This document shows, piece by piece, positions 19,239-27,629 of a DNA stretch of 64,000 bases. The notes beneath the pieces were generated by a model. That model was not told the origin of the DNA. It saw nothing but the letters and a program-made list of their open reading frames with translations, and did not search any database. The stretch comes from Prevotella melaninogenica (GTDB taxonomy: Bacteria > Bacteroidota > Bacteroidia > Bacteroidales > Bacteroidaceae). How positions within the stretch are numbered: position 1 is the stretch's first letter; every line of letters begins with the position of its first letter. The stretch lies in the NCBI RefSeq assembly GCF_018127925.1, contig NZ_CP072347.1, positions 1,180,501-1,244,500 on the forward strand, read 5' to 3'. A program made the position numbers and the translations under genes.

Positions 19239-21404
19239 TTAAGCATAAGAATGCATACCTCCAAGGATATAGTTGACACCAAAGTAGGTCATAAGTATAC
19301 TAAAGAATGACAGTAACATAAAGAGATGATAATTCTTTGGTTTACCTAATGCTGAAAATGAATTGGTGTGCAAGGGGATAGCATAAATCATAAAGGTAAT
19401 CAAAGCCCACGTTTCTTTTGGGTCCCATCCCCAATAGCTTCCCCAACTAATATTAGCCCATATAGCTCCAATAAATATTCCTAATCCTAATGTTGTTATG
19501 GCTGGATAGAGGAAAATCTGTGAAAGAACGGTCAACTGGCGATTAGCAGCCATAACGCTTTCTCGTTTACTATTACAAGTAAGGAAATAGGCTATCGCAC
19601 TAATAAACGTAAGAGAGAGAAGTGCGTAAGAAATCATGATGATACTTACATGAATGCTTAATAGTGGACTATTCAACACAGGCATACGCGGCGTAATACT
19701 TGGATCCATCTCGCCAAGATGACTTACAAGAAGCATAAAACCACTCATGAGTAATCCGAAAGTTGTCATAAGTTGTAGCTTCCTTGTCGTCAAAACAGAT
19801 ACAAGCATGATGAGCCAAGATAACAGTAACATCGTCTCATAGCCGTTAGCAAGTGGAATTGTACCATTAATAACCCATCTTAGAGCTAAAGTAAAGGTAA
19901 GAACACACCATGAAAGAGACATTAACCAGGTAAAAAGTCTATATCTTTTCTTATGTGCAAGGAATAATACAGAAAGTAAACCTGCTGTCAAATTAAAGAT
20001 AAAAAGTATAGTTGCAAATGGGAAATGATTGTAGATTCCCTCTGCTTTAATCACTGTATCAGATGGAATAGTATTGCCACCATATCTATATTGATACCTT
20101 CTTAGTTTCAGAATGAGCTCGTTCAGCATCTCTATCTTTCCCTGTCTGGCAAGCTGCCCCGCTAAAGGAAGAATAGATCGAATATACTGTTGCTGTTCCT
20201 TTGGCATATCTTTCGGATATCTATCAGCAGGTGTAAACCAGTCAACAGTATTACTTTTAGACGTATAAGGGAAAATTCTGAGTGGTTTACCTTGCGTTAG
20301 TTCCATCAACAGCATCATCTTATCGTCCGTATCAAGCAACTGCTTTGATATATTGTCATTCTCCTGGTTATGTGCATCTTGGAGGTAAGGTCCTAATATA
20401 TAACCTTGTTGTCCAAACAAACTCATAGGAGAAATATATTCATTTAAGTTCAGCTTATTACACAGTTCAGCTCCCTTTAGTCTTAAGATAGGCTCCTTCA
20501 TCCACTCTTGTCCCCAGAACATAAAGCCCGTTAAAACCTGAGAAGGAGTAAAGTCTTTGTAGTTCTTCTTACCATAAAGTTTTGTGGTAAAGTCGATAGC
20601 ATATGTCTCTATAGGGCAAATTCGTCCATTATATACAATCAATATCTTTCCAAACTCGTCAGCAGTCTGACGTGGTAATGCAGGTTGTGCACTTACATTC
20701 AAACAGCCCATCACCAACATGATGCCAGCTATTGCTTCCTTACGGAGCAAACGCCGGAAGTTTCCCTTAGGGTCAATCAGCATCGCAATAAGTCCGAAAA
20801 ACAGAAGAGCATAACCTAAATAAGTAACAGGAATTCCATACGGGTCGGAATTAACAGTGAGATAACTACCCTTCATGTCTTCATCATAGCTACTTTGATA
20901 AAGGCGTGTGCCATATCCAGAGTAAATATTATTCATTGAAATCTGATACTGTTCATGCTTATCTCCTTGGATAAGTGTGACATTTGATGCATAATCCATT
21001 GCAGCCATATTGCCAGCATGGTAAGATACAGTAAACTTGTTCAGTTGAATACTAAATGGTAGTTTAGCCTCGTTTCCATCCTTGGTAATATACGTATCTA
21101 TCGCTTTCCCTTGTCGAAGATGTACCACACCTTTATTAGAGGTGAGATGAGTTAGCAATGCACCAAGGAGAATTACAACAAAAGACAAATGTAATGTTAT
21201 AACAATTGGTCGACGAATCTTTCGCTTTAGAAAATAAACAATGCCTGCTGCAGCACCAATAGCCCACAACAAACAAAACCACCACGACCCGAAGATGTTG
21301 TCTGAAACATAATCAAGACTGGTATATTTCCCAATGATTGTCCCCGTTGCCATCACTATTACAAGGAGAACATAAATAATTTCAAGCGTCTTCTTTGTTC
21401 GCAT
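19239..21404 (-). CDS. Fused cytochrome c synthase CcsB-CcsA (System II)
   Basis: 721-residue integral membrane protein. The N-terminal part is ResB/CcsB-like: TM helices around 8-30, 37-58 and 66-86, then a periplasmic domain with KGVVHLRQGKAID. After a further TM pair and a large periplasmic section, the C-terminal third is CcsA-like, with the heme-handling WWD motif WGSYWGWDPKETW and flanking His residues (MPVLNSPLLSIHVSIIM, YAIPLHTNSF). It exports heme and attaches it to CxxCH apoproteins. It lies directly downstream of the di-heme oxidoreductase gene, whose two CxxCH motifs are an obvious substrate. Confidence 0.88.
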   Translation of the reverse strand: MRTKKTLEIIYVLLVIVMATGTIIGKYTSLDYVSDNIFGSWWFCLLWAIGAAAGIVYFLKRKIRRPIVITLHLSFVVILLGALLTHLTSNKGVVHLRQGKAIDTYITKDGNEAKLPFSIQLNKFTVSYHAGNMAAMDYASNVTLIQGDKHEQYQISMNNIYSGYGTRLYQSSYDEDMKGSYLTVNSDPYGIPVTYLGYALLFFGLIAMLIDPKGNFRRLLRKEAIAGIMLVMGCLNVSAQPALPRQTADEFGKILIVYNGRICPIETYAIDFTTKLYGKKNYKDFTPSQVLTGFMFWGQEWMKEPILRLKGAELCNKLNLNEYISPMSLFGQQGYILGPYLQDAHNQENDNISKQLLDTDDKMMLLMELTQGKPLRIFPYTSKSNTVDWFTPADRYPKDMPKEQQQYIRSILPLAGQLARQGKIEMLNELILKLRRYQYRYGGNTIPSDTVIKAEGIYNHFPFATILFIFNLTAGLLSVLFLAHKKRYRLFTWLMSLSWCVLTFTLALRWVINGTIPLANGYETMLLLSWLIMLVSVLTTRKLQLMTTFGLLMSGFMLLVSHLGEMDPSITPRMPVLNSPLLSIHVSIIMISYALLSLTFISAIAYFLTCNSKRESVMAANRQLTVLSQIFLYPAITTLGLGIFIGAIWANISWGSYWGWDPKETWALITFMIYAIPLHTNSFSALGKPKNYHLFMLLSFFSILMTYFGVNYILGGMHSYA

Positions 21405-21419
21405 CTGTAAGATAATAAA

Positions 21420-21456
21420 GAAGAAGATGAGTCCTTCTGAGACTACATCTTCTTCC
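21420..21456 (-). terminator. Hairpin between the di-heme gene and ccsBA
   Basis: GAAGAAGATG (21420-21429) pairs with CATCTTCTTC (21446-21455), and an inner AGTC/GACT extends the stem. On the minus strand it is followed by TTTATTAT. It may end or attenuate the upstream transcript before ccsBA. Confidence 0.5.
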
Positions 21457-21486
21457 TATAAATGTTCTTGTTACTTACTAAAATTA

Positions 21487-23184
21487 TTAGATAGAGCGTA
21501 TGAACTTAACCACTGCATCTCTATCAGCCTTAGGCAACTTATAGAACTTCACAGCAGCATTATAAGCCTGACTGTTCTTACTATAAGCATGCCACATGAT
21601 TGCTTCAATCTCATTACGTGCTCGAGCATCATGGAGACGATCTTCTGCACCAGAGTTGATAAGTGACAGACCTCTACCCCATAAAGGTGTTGTACGGCAC
21701 CATGAACCATGAATATCATTCTTCATATCCAACTTATGCTGGATAAAGTCTGAGTAAGGATAAATCTTCTGATTAGCATACTTAGGCAACTGCTTATTGC
21801 CAATAATCTTAGAAGAGCCATGATTGTCTGCACCCGTAGTCCAAGAAGCCTTATGACAATGAGCGCATCCTAACTCACCAGTAAAGAGTTCCTTACCACG
21901 CTGTACATCCTTGTCATTCAAATTTCTTGCACGAGGAACAGCAATACCTCTGTGCCAAACCATAAATGCATGATAAGCATCGTCACTCATCTCCGGCTTG
22001 AAATTGAAGTAAGGATTGTTATAGAGGTTTACGTTGTCGCTTGGAGAAAGCAAATAACGAACAGCATTCTTGATACCTTCACGTGTTCCATCATTGTAAT
22101 ATGGATGTACGTAAGAGTTAGGATCACTACCATGCTGTTGGATGTAACTAATCACGTTCTCGTTCTCTGACATTGCCTTTGCCCATGGCTCTGTAGAACA
22201 AATGTGCTTGATATCTGAACGAAGAACATTCAACTCGTCCCAAAGAGCAACGTCATTCTCAAGACAGCCATCAAGTAAGTCGTAGTTGAAACGCTTGATG
22301 AACTTGTTTCCAAAATAATCACTTGCCCATGCTTCAGGCTTCAACTGCTTTGTTGTATTGTCCCAGAACTCTGGATTCAACTCTACAAAGCGTCCCTCTG
22401 TTTCATATTGCTTCTTTAAGTCTTCATTAGAAATAGCATCAATCAAACCAAGACCTTGGAAGTTACATGAAGCTATCAAACGTACTTCATAGTTGCTTGG
22501 CACTGGGTCTGTGTTGAAAGCAGACTGTGGAATAGCAACAGAAGGATAACGAAGACTAAACTTCTCACCATCAGGGAATTGCATTGGGAGTCCACTTGGC
22601 ATTGAAGTAACATCATGCCAAGTAATCTTTATCTGCTTTGGATCTACTGGTGGCAAGAATGGCTCTACAGCTTGAAGCATCGTAAAGGTAGTCAACTGGT
22701 CAATTGGTGTACCATTGTTGCTACCTGGGGCATCAGGAGTATAAACAGAAACGATGTAACCGTTGCCCTTTACTGGTTCCATGTCATTACGACTATGGCC
22801 ATGGCTATATCCGCCAGAGTGGCAATACTCGCATGAACGACGGGATGCTACAGGGCCCCAACCTTTGTATGGTTCAGTACTAAGCGTGTACTTAGCACTT
22901 GCCATCATATCTCCTTGGTTGAAGAGATCAGTTAGGCCTTGTTCGTCGATAGCTGGTGTGTTGTCCTCATAACCACCTGCTGCGGTGTTCTCTGTTGTAC
23001 CAAGTTTGCCACCTGGGTACCATTCGTCTGCAGAGAAGTTACCTACCGCTTGACCAATGTACTTCGTTTCAGGCTCTGATGGCTTTAGTGGTGTTTCTGG
23101 TGAAACATTGTCGTCTGAGCATGCAGCAAACGAACATAATAGTGCTCCAGCAAGTAAAAAATTGCTATAGCTGTTGTGTCTCAT
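21487..23184 (-). CDS. Di-heme oxidoreductase (DHOR/DUF1111) lipoprotein
   Basis: 565-residue exported c-type cytochrome of the di-haem oxidoreductase family (PF06537). A lipobox (LLCSFAAC, Cys22) anchors it. Two heme-binding motifs are visible: CEYCH (Cys118, Cys121, His122) and a C-terminal CAHCH in ELFTGELGCAHCHKA. The DHOR segments PLWGRGLSLI and DARARNEIEAIMWH fit the family. In Bacteroidota this family travels with imelysin genes, as here, and is thought to take part in iron handling or periplasmic redox. Heme insertion is probably by the adjacent CcsBA. The enzymatic activity is unproven. Confidence 0.85.
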   Translation of the reverse strand: MRHNSYSNFLLAGALLCSFAACSDDNVSPETPLKPSEPETKYIGQAVGNFSADEWYPGGKLGTTENTAAGGYEDNTPAIDEQGLTDLFNQGDMMASAKYTLSTEPYKGWGPVASRRSCEYCHSGGYSHGHSRNDMEPVKGNGYIVSVYTPDAPGSNNGTPIDQLTTFTMLQAVEPFLPPVDPKQIKITWHDVTSMPSGLPMQFPDGEKFSLRYPSVAIPQSAFNTDPVPSNYEVRLIASCNFQGLGLIDAISNEDLKKQYETEGRFVELNPEFWDNTTKQLKPEAWASDYFGNKFIKRFNYDLLDGCLENDVALWDELNVLRSDIKHICSTEPWAKAMSENENVISYIQQHGSDPNSYVHPYYNDGTREGIKNAVRYLLSPSDNVNLYNNPYFNFKPEMSDDAYHAFMVWHRGIAVPRARNLNDKDVQRGKELFTGELGCAHCHKASWTTGADNHGSSKIIGNKQLPKYANQKIYPYSDFIQHKLDMKNDIHGSWCRTTPLWGRGLSLINSGAEDRLHDARARNEIEAIMWHAYSKNSQAYNAAVKFYKLPKADRDAVVKFIRSI

Positions 23185-23211
23185 AATGTTTTATAATTAA
23201 ATTTACGTTTG

Positions 23212-23249
23212 AAACGTAGCCTTATCTTAGAGAAGACAAGGCTACGTTT
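23212..23249 (-). terminator. Hairpin between the imelysin and di-heme genes
   Basis: A perfect 12-bp stem (AAACGTAGCCTT with AAGGCTACGTTT) has a 14-base loop. The T-run on the minus strand is weak (TTTCAAACG), so it may be an attenuator or an RNA-stability element rather than a full terminator. Confidence 0.45.
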
Positions 23250-23287
23250 ATTATTGACATTTGCTTTTCAGATTTGCAAGAATCAGA

Positions 23288-24649
23288 TTACTTGTCTGTC
23301 TGTTTGTTAATCCATGTACCAGCAGCATTAAGTGCTTCGTTCAAAGCATCAACCTTATCAATGCAAGTCTTAACCTGTGGATTACCTGGTTGGTCAATGA
23401 ATGCAATACCGCTCTTCTTAGCTGTCTCCAAGGCTGCAATTGCCTCGTTAAGAGCGTTGTTCAACTCATTGTAGTTAGGATAGTTGTTATTCTTCAAGAA
23501 GTTCATGATAGAGTACTGAGCTGGGGTAGAGATGTTCTCTGTACCACGTACGCCATAGAGTGAGTTCTTGATAGAATAGATGTTATCCTGGTAGTCTTGG
23601 AATGAACGCTTACTGTATGGTGACTCGATGTAGTTAGCTGCATCTTTTTCCGTACCAGTACCTGTAGCCTTGCGATAAGCCTGACCAAGTTTTTGTGAAG
23701 CAACTTCTTCGCAGATGCCAGAGCATCCGCCAATGAATATATTGTTCAGTGTCTCATGCCATGAGGCAAACATACCTTTCTCCGTTGTAGCAAACTGTGA
23801 ATAATCACGGTATGGGATATTCTTTGCAGAAAGTCCTCTGTGTCGTGTTCCATTAACTACCCACATTGCGTTGGCAAGCTGATTCAAGTGTGATGTTGGG
23901 ATACTTGTACCTAACCAGCCATATTCCAAAAGGTAAGTCATGTTACGGAGGTCACCTGCAACAGCTGCTGCAAAGGCTGCTTCGTTTACAGTACCTACAC
24001 TTGTAAGACCTTGTTCTGTTTCTTTCTCAGCATTGAAGTCTGCTACTGTACGATTCTTACCATTACGGAAGAGAACAAACTCCAATCCGTGGAAACCTAA
24101 CACAGAGTCGAAGTTACCATTGTTGTCATAAACATACTTGGTTGGATTCTCGCCATTAATACCTGAGATAACATCTGCATTATTTAAAGCCCTTGTCAAC
24201 TGATCATGGTCGAGTGGCCATGAGTCGATATGTGGGTCGATCTCATTGTCAGAAGCTGCACCATAGAGGAAAGACTCACTCTGCTCCCAATCTCGACGTG
24301 CTCCTTTGAAAGCCTCACAAGCTGCATCAATATCATTCTGGGTCAAAGTACCTGCTTTACGTTTCTGATAAAGATTTTGGCAAGCCTTATAAAGAATATC
24401 AGACTTCTTTGCCAAGTCTAAATATGTAGGTTTAACAACTTCATCAATGTAGTTGGCAACAACCTTACCCATCTCTGTTTTATTAGCGTTTGCTCTACTT
24501 TCGCTTTCGGCCTGGCTTAAAGCAGATTGCTGTTCAGGTGTAAGAATTGTTGTGTTAATAACTTCATCATCATCACTACTACATGATACGAAGCCTGTAG
24601 CTAATGTTCCTGCAAGGAGGAACATCGCAAGTTTTGTTACTTTTTTCAT
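23288..24649 (-). CDS. Imelysin-family (M75) lipoprotein
   Basis: 453-residue exported protein with lipobox GFVSC. It carries the imelysin signature GxHxxE as GFHGLEFVLFRNGKNR, together with the helical-repeat framework (EPHIDSWPLD-type segment written here as DNEIDPHIDSWPLDHDQL). Imelysins (EfeO, IrpA, ICMP relatives) bind metal or participate in iron uptake; the claimed peptidase activity is doubtful. It is followed by a di-heme oxidoreductase and preceded by a barrel protein on the same strand, which supports a joint envelope iron or heme function. Confidence 0.88.
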   Translation of the reverse strand: MKKVTKLAMFLLAGTLATGFVSCSSDDDEVINTTILTPEQQSALSQAESESRANANKTEMGKVVANYIDEVVKPTYLDLAKKSDILYKACQNLYQKRKAGTLTQNDIDAACEAFKGARRDWEQSESFLYGAASDNEIDPHIDSWPLDHDQLTRALNNADVISGINGENPTKYVYDNNGNFDSVLGFHGLEFVLFRNGKNRTVADFNAEKETEQGLTSVGTVNEAAFAAAVAGDLRNMTYLLEYGWLGTSIPTSHLNQLANAMWVVNGTRHRGLSAKNIPYRDYSQFATTEKGMFASWHETLNNIFIGGCSGICEEVASQKLGQAYRKATGTGTEKDAANYIESPYSKRSFQDYQDNIYSIKNSLYGVRGTENISTPAQYSIMNFLKNNNYPNYNELNNALNEAIAALETAKKSGIAFIDQPGNPQVKTCIDKVDALNEALNAAGTWINKQTDK

Positions 24650-24696
24650 TATAATCCCTTTCTAATTATGGTTATACAATCTTTATTCTTTGCTTT

Positions 24697-26001
24697 TTAG
24701 AGGAAGAAACCTTCGTAAGCAATACCTATATTAATAGAAGGTTCATCGTTATATCCTTTCTTCAGATTACGATAATTGTACTCTGCCTTAATAGCAATCT
24801 GTGGGATAGGATAATAGTTAATACCTGTTGCAAGAACGGTTCTATTCGTCCACTGTTTTGTTGTAGCGTGAATGTAAGAATCATAGTGCTCAATATGTCC
24901 GAAAACATAAAGCTTCTGATTGTCTTCACGCATCTTGTGAATCTGAGAGAAAACATCATAACCTACCTCAAACATCATTGCCATTGCATGACTTCCGAAG
25001 TATTTACCATTACCTGACTCGTATGGCTTTACATATTGTACATTAGGGTATGAAAGCTGAGAAATCTCTTGCGCGTTGCTTACATAACCATAGTCAATAT
25101 TTCCGCGTGCAATCCAATTATACTTATTATAGGTGAAGTCTAAACTACCAAGATAGACATTACCCTTAATCTTCTTCTTCTCTCCCTTCTCACTATCATG
25201 TGGAACGTTGTTGTGCATAGCCTGACCAACATAGCCACTAACACCAATACGAAGACCAGGAATAGTATGATTATCTACACGTGCAAGGAAACCATACTTA
25301 TTAGCGACCTCGAATTCAAAAGGACTTAATGTACCTTTCTGAATCCAATTAGCACGACTGAAATGATAAGCATCCAATCCTGCAATCATCTGTGTGACAT
25401 AACTAAAATCGCCTGCCTTACCCCAGAAAGAAATACCTGTTTGATGCCATGTACTTGGAAGAATTGTGTTTTCCCCTTCAGGACGATATACTGTAAAGAA
25501 GTTTAATGGCTCATGATGTGCATTCACTAAACCAAATGGAACTACAATATGACCTGCTCTAATATTAAAGGCCTTACTGAATGATTTCTGAAGCCAGAAT
25601 TGTTCAAGTTCAACTTCTCCACCTTTCTCTGTTTCATGTTCAAACTCAATCGCCTCGTCTGCCTCATATTCTATAGCAGAACCAGAGCCACCATGTTCAA
25701 ATTCAATCTCTGATCCTACAGACCAACCCTTTCCAAAATCATAACCAAGATAGATAACGGCATGTGGAATATCAAATCTTCCATGGCTTGGGTCCTTCTT
25801 ATAAAGACCTGGCGTCGTGTAACGATTTCCATTATCACTATAAAAATTACGAGAATAAGCAGCTTCACCATATCCGCCAAGACTTAGCTTATTGCCTTTA
25901 GCATGTGTCATAACAGAATCGGCTGCATTTACTTGTGCATGTACTGCGGTCGTACCAGAAAGGAGTACGGCAAAAGTTACCCCAGATATAAACTTCATCA
26001 T
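24697..26001 (-). CDS. Outer-membrane porin-like protein of the imelysin locus
   Basis: 434-residue secreted barrel. The signal peptide is MMKFISGVTFAVLLSGTTAVHA. The mature part opens with KLSLGGYGEAAYSR, and strands such as RFDIPHAVIYLGYDFG and GWSVGSEIEFEHGG resemble phosphate-selective/porin O-P-like barrels. A Glu/His-rich stretch near residues 105-135 (FEHGG, YEADEAIEFEHETEKGG) could bind metal. It is the first gene of the porin-imelysin-DHOR-ccsBA run and has a good -7 box. I infer metal or iron-complex passage; the sequence does not prove it. Confidence 0.75.
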   Translation of the reverse strand: MMKFISGVTFAVLLSGTTAVHAQVNAADSVMTHAKGNKLSLGGYGEAAYSRNFYSDNGNRYTTPGLYKKDPSHGRFDIPHAVIYLGYDFGKGWSVGSEIEFEHGGSGSAIEYEADEAIEFEHETEKGGEVELEQFWLQKSFSKAFNIRAGHIVVPFGLVNAHHEPLNFFTVYRPEGENTILPSTWHQTGISFWGKAGDFSYVTQMIAGLDAYHFSRANWIQKGTLSPFEFEVANKYGFLARVDNHTIPGLRIGVSGYVGQAMHNNVPHDSEKGEKKKIKGNVYLGSLDFTYNKYNWIARGNIDYGYVSNAQEISQLSYPNVQYVKPYESGNGKYFGSHAMAMMFEVGYDVFSQIHKMREDNQKLYVFGHIEHYDSYIHATTKQWTNRTVLATGINYYPIPQIAIKAEYNYRNLKKGYNDEPSINIGIAYEGFFL

Positions 26002-26035
26002 TGAGTTATTATTTAATATATTTATAACTTGTGTG

Positions 26036-26043
26036 CAAAGATA
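26036..26043 (-). promoter_or_regulatory. -7 box of the porin/imelysin locus
   Basis: TATCTTTG on the minus strand, 34 bases before the first ATG. No Fur-like palindrome is obvious around it by eye. Confidence 0.55.
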
Positions 26044-26439
26044 GAGTTTTCTGAATTAAATGACAATACCTAAATCTGTTGAAATTATGTACCTAAGTTA
26101 TACCACAACACTCAACCTTTTATTCAGGTTTATCACCATATTTAGGTATTATTGAAAATAATACAAACACTCCATTCCATAAATAAACTATTTTATCACA
26201 ATTAATTATTAAGGTCACAATAATCACGTTTCCGTATTAGACGAATTACATACTAACATCTATTATAATCCTAAAACCACCTATATATATTTATAACGTA
26301 CACATTCTATTGAATCGTCGTTACAAAAACAAACAACACCTATTTAAGATTTTAAAGGCTATTGGGGCTAAAAGGAAGTCAACAAATTGGCGATTATGTA
26401 AGGATTTTTCCTTTCGTAGATTTTTATTGATGCTTAATT

Positions 26440-26527
26440 GGACTCGAAAAGACGCCCTCTTGGCTTGCAAAAGATGCCCTTTTGAGGTCATATTAACGCC
26501 CTTTTGAAGTCCAATTAAGTACCGCTT
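26440..26527 (-). repeat. 22-nt-period array, family 1 (copy 2, inverted)
   Basis: Read on the minus strand, four 22-nt units carry AAAAGGGCGTTAAT, AAAAGGGCATC and AAGAGGGCGTC cores. The TTTT ends on the plus strand fall at 26461, 26483 and 26505, exactly 22 apart. It lies in a 667-base gap upstream of the porin gene, which otherwise holds only the porin promoter and AT-rich sequence. Confidence 0.78.
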
Positions 26528-26668
26528 CGCAAGCATCTTTACAACTTACTGATACGCTGCAAGTTACAAACATCCCGAGAAATAGTGTTTTATTCGGTTT
26601 TTAAAAGAATATTTTTACAATATTTGTAAAGATATTTTTCACCTAAATTTATTGTATAAAGGAGAATG

Positions 26669-27625
26669 CTACTTTGCATAATAATAGGCAGCATAGCTAC
26701 CTTTTTTATAAGGTGCAATAAGTCTTAATCCTCGTTTCTTAAGCGAGAGAATCTTGAGAGCTTCTTTATAATAACGTGGACGAAGGCTATCTGCAGGATA
26801 ATACTGTGGAAGATAGCGAGCAAAGTCATTAAGATTGCGATCTAACAAGAAACCTGTCAACTGATAGTTAGCTGAATTATGGGTAACTTTATAGAGTACA
26901 CTATCAGGTTGTAGCCACGAATGTACCTTACCAGGACGCAATGTACTTGCCCCACCCACCAAAGGATAATAGAAAAGGCTGTCTGCTAAATGACCTCTAC
27001 GCGCAACTGCATAGACGGTTAGCATAGATGTTACAGAATCCGTATGAGGCATTGTTCGTACTACATCCAATGCACCAGCATAATCCTTCTTATCTATCAA
27101 AGCCTCAACTTTAGCTCGCTGATGAAAATAGCGATTACTATTACTGAAAAGTCCAGTAAATAAGAAGAAGCCAAGAAAAAGCAGTAGATTTATCCAAATC
27201 ATCTGTGAAAACGGACCATAGCTACGCAATTCTGGTTCATAAGGCTCAAAGCGTTTGACAGCGAGCATTACAAAAGTATAAACCAACAAGAGCAATGGAG
27301 CTATCCATAGCCAATTGCCAAAAGTTACGCTATCAGCTGTAGGACCAAGGTCAGAGATAATTGTAAGAATAAGAAAAGATGGAAAGTAAGTCAAGCCAAA
27401 GCCACGCTTCTTCAACTTAAATAATGAGCTTACACCCATTTGGAGTAACTTTAAAGTAAATGTTATCAGCACTGCACCCAACATTGGATCATAGAAGGTT
27501 TGCCTTCCTGAAGCCAAGTGCTGTACTACGGTCATCACATCTGCTTGATAGAAAAGCAGATAACAGAATGTGAATGAGCAAAATAGTACTGCGCAAATAG
27601 CACGCATAAACTTACTTTCCATCAT
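26669..27625 (-). CDS. Membrane protein of unknown function
   Basis: 318 residues. Five hydrophobic segments are visible at about 8-28, 45-65, 78-97, 103-121 and 142-162, followed by a soluble C-terminal half of about 150 residues. That half reads like helical repeats (VEALIDKKDYAGALDVVRTM, LNDFARYLPQYYP) and may be TPR-like. I recognise no family. The stop of glgB, upstream on the same strand, is 4 bases before the start here, so the two genes are probably cotranscribed. Confidence 0.65.
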   Translation of the reverse strand: MMESKFMRAICAVLFCSFTFCYLLFYQADVMTVVQHLASGRQTFYDPMLGAVLITFTLKLLQMGVSSLFKLKKRGFGLTYFPSFLILTIISDLGPTADSVTFGNWLWIAPLLLLVYTFVMLAVKRFEPYEPELRSYGPFSQMIWINLLLFLGFFLFTGLFSNSNRYFHQRAKVEALIDKKDYAGALDVVRTMPHTDSVTSMLTVYAVARRGHLADSLFYYPLVGGASTLRPGKVHSWLQPDSVLYKVTHNSANYQLTGFLLDRNLNDFARYLPQYYPADSLRPRYYKEALKILSLKKRGLRLIAPYKKGSYAAYYYAK

Positions 27626-27629
27626 GAAT

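Noticed and set aside
26310-26507. Plus-strand ORF of 65 residues over the family 1 array
   Set aside because: It is a reading of the repeat array; the other arrays give no matching protein and no promoter precedes it.
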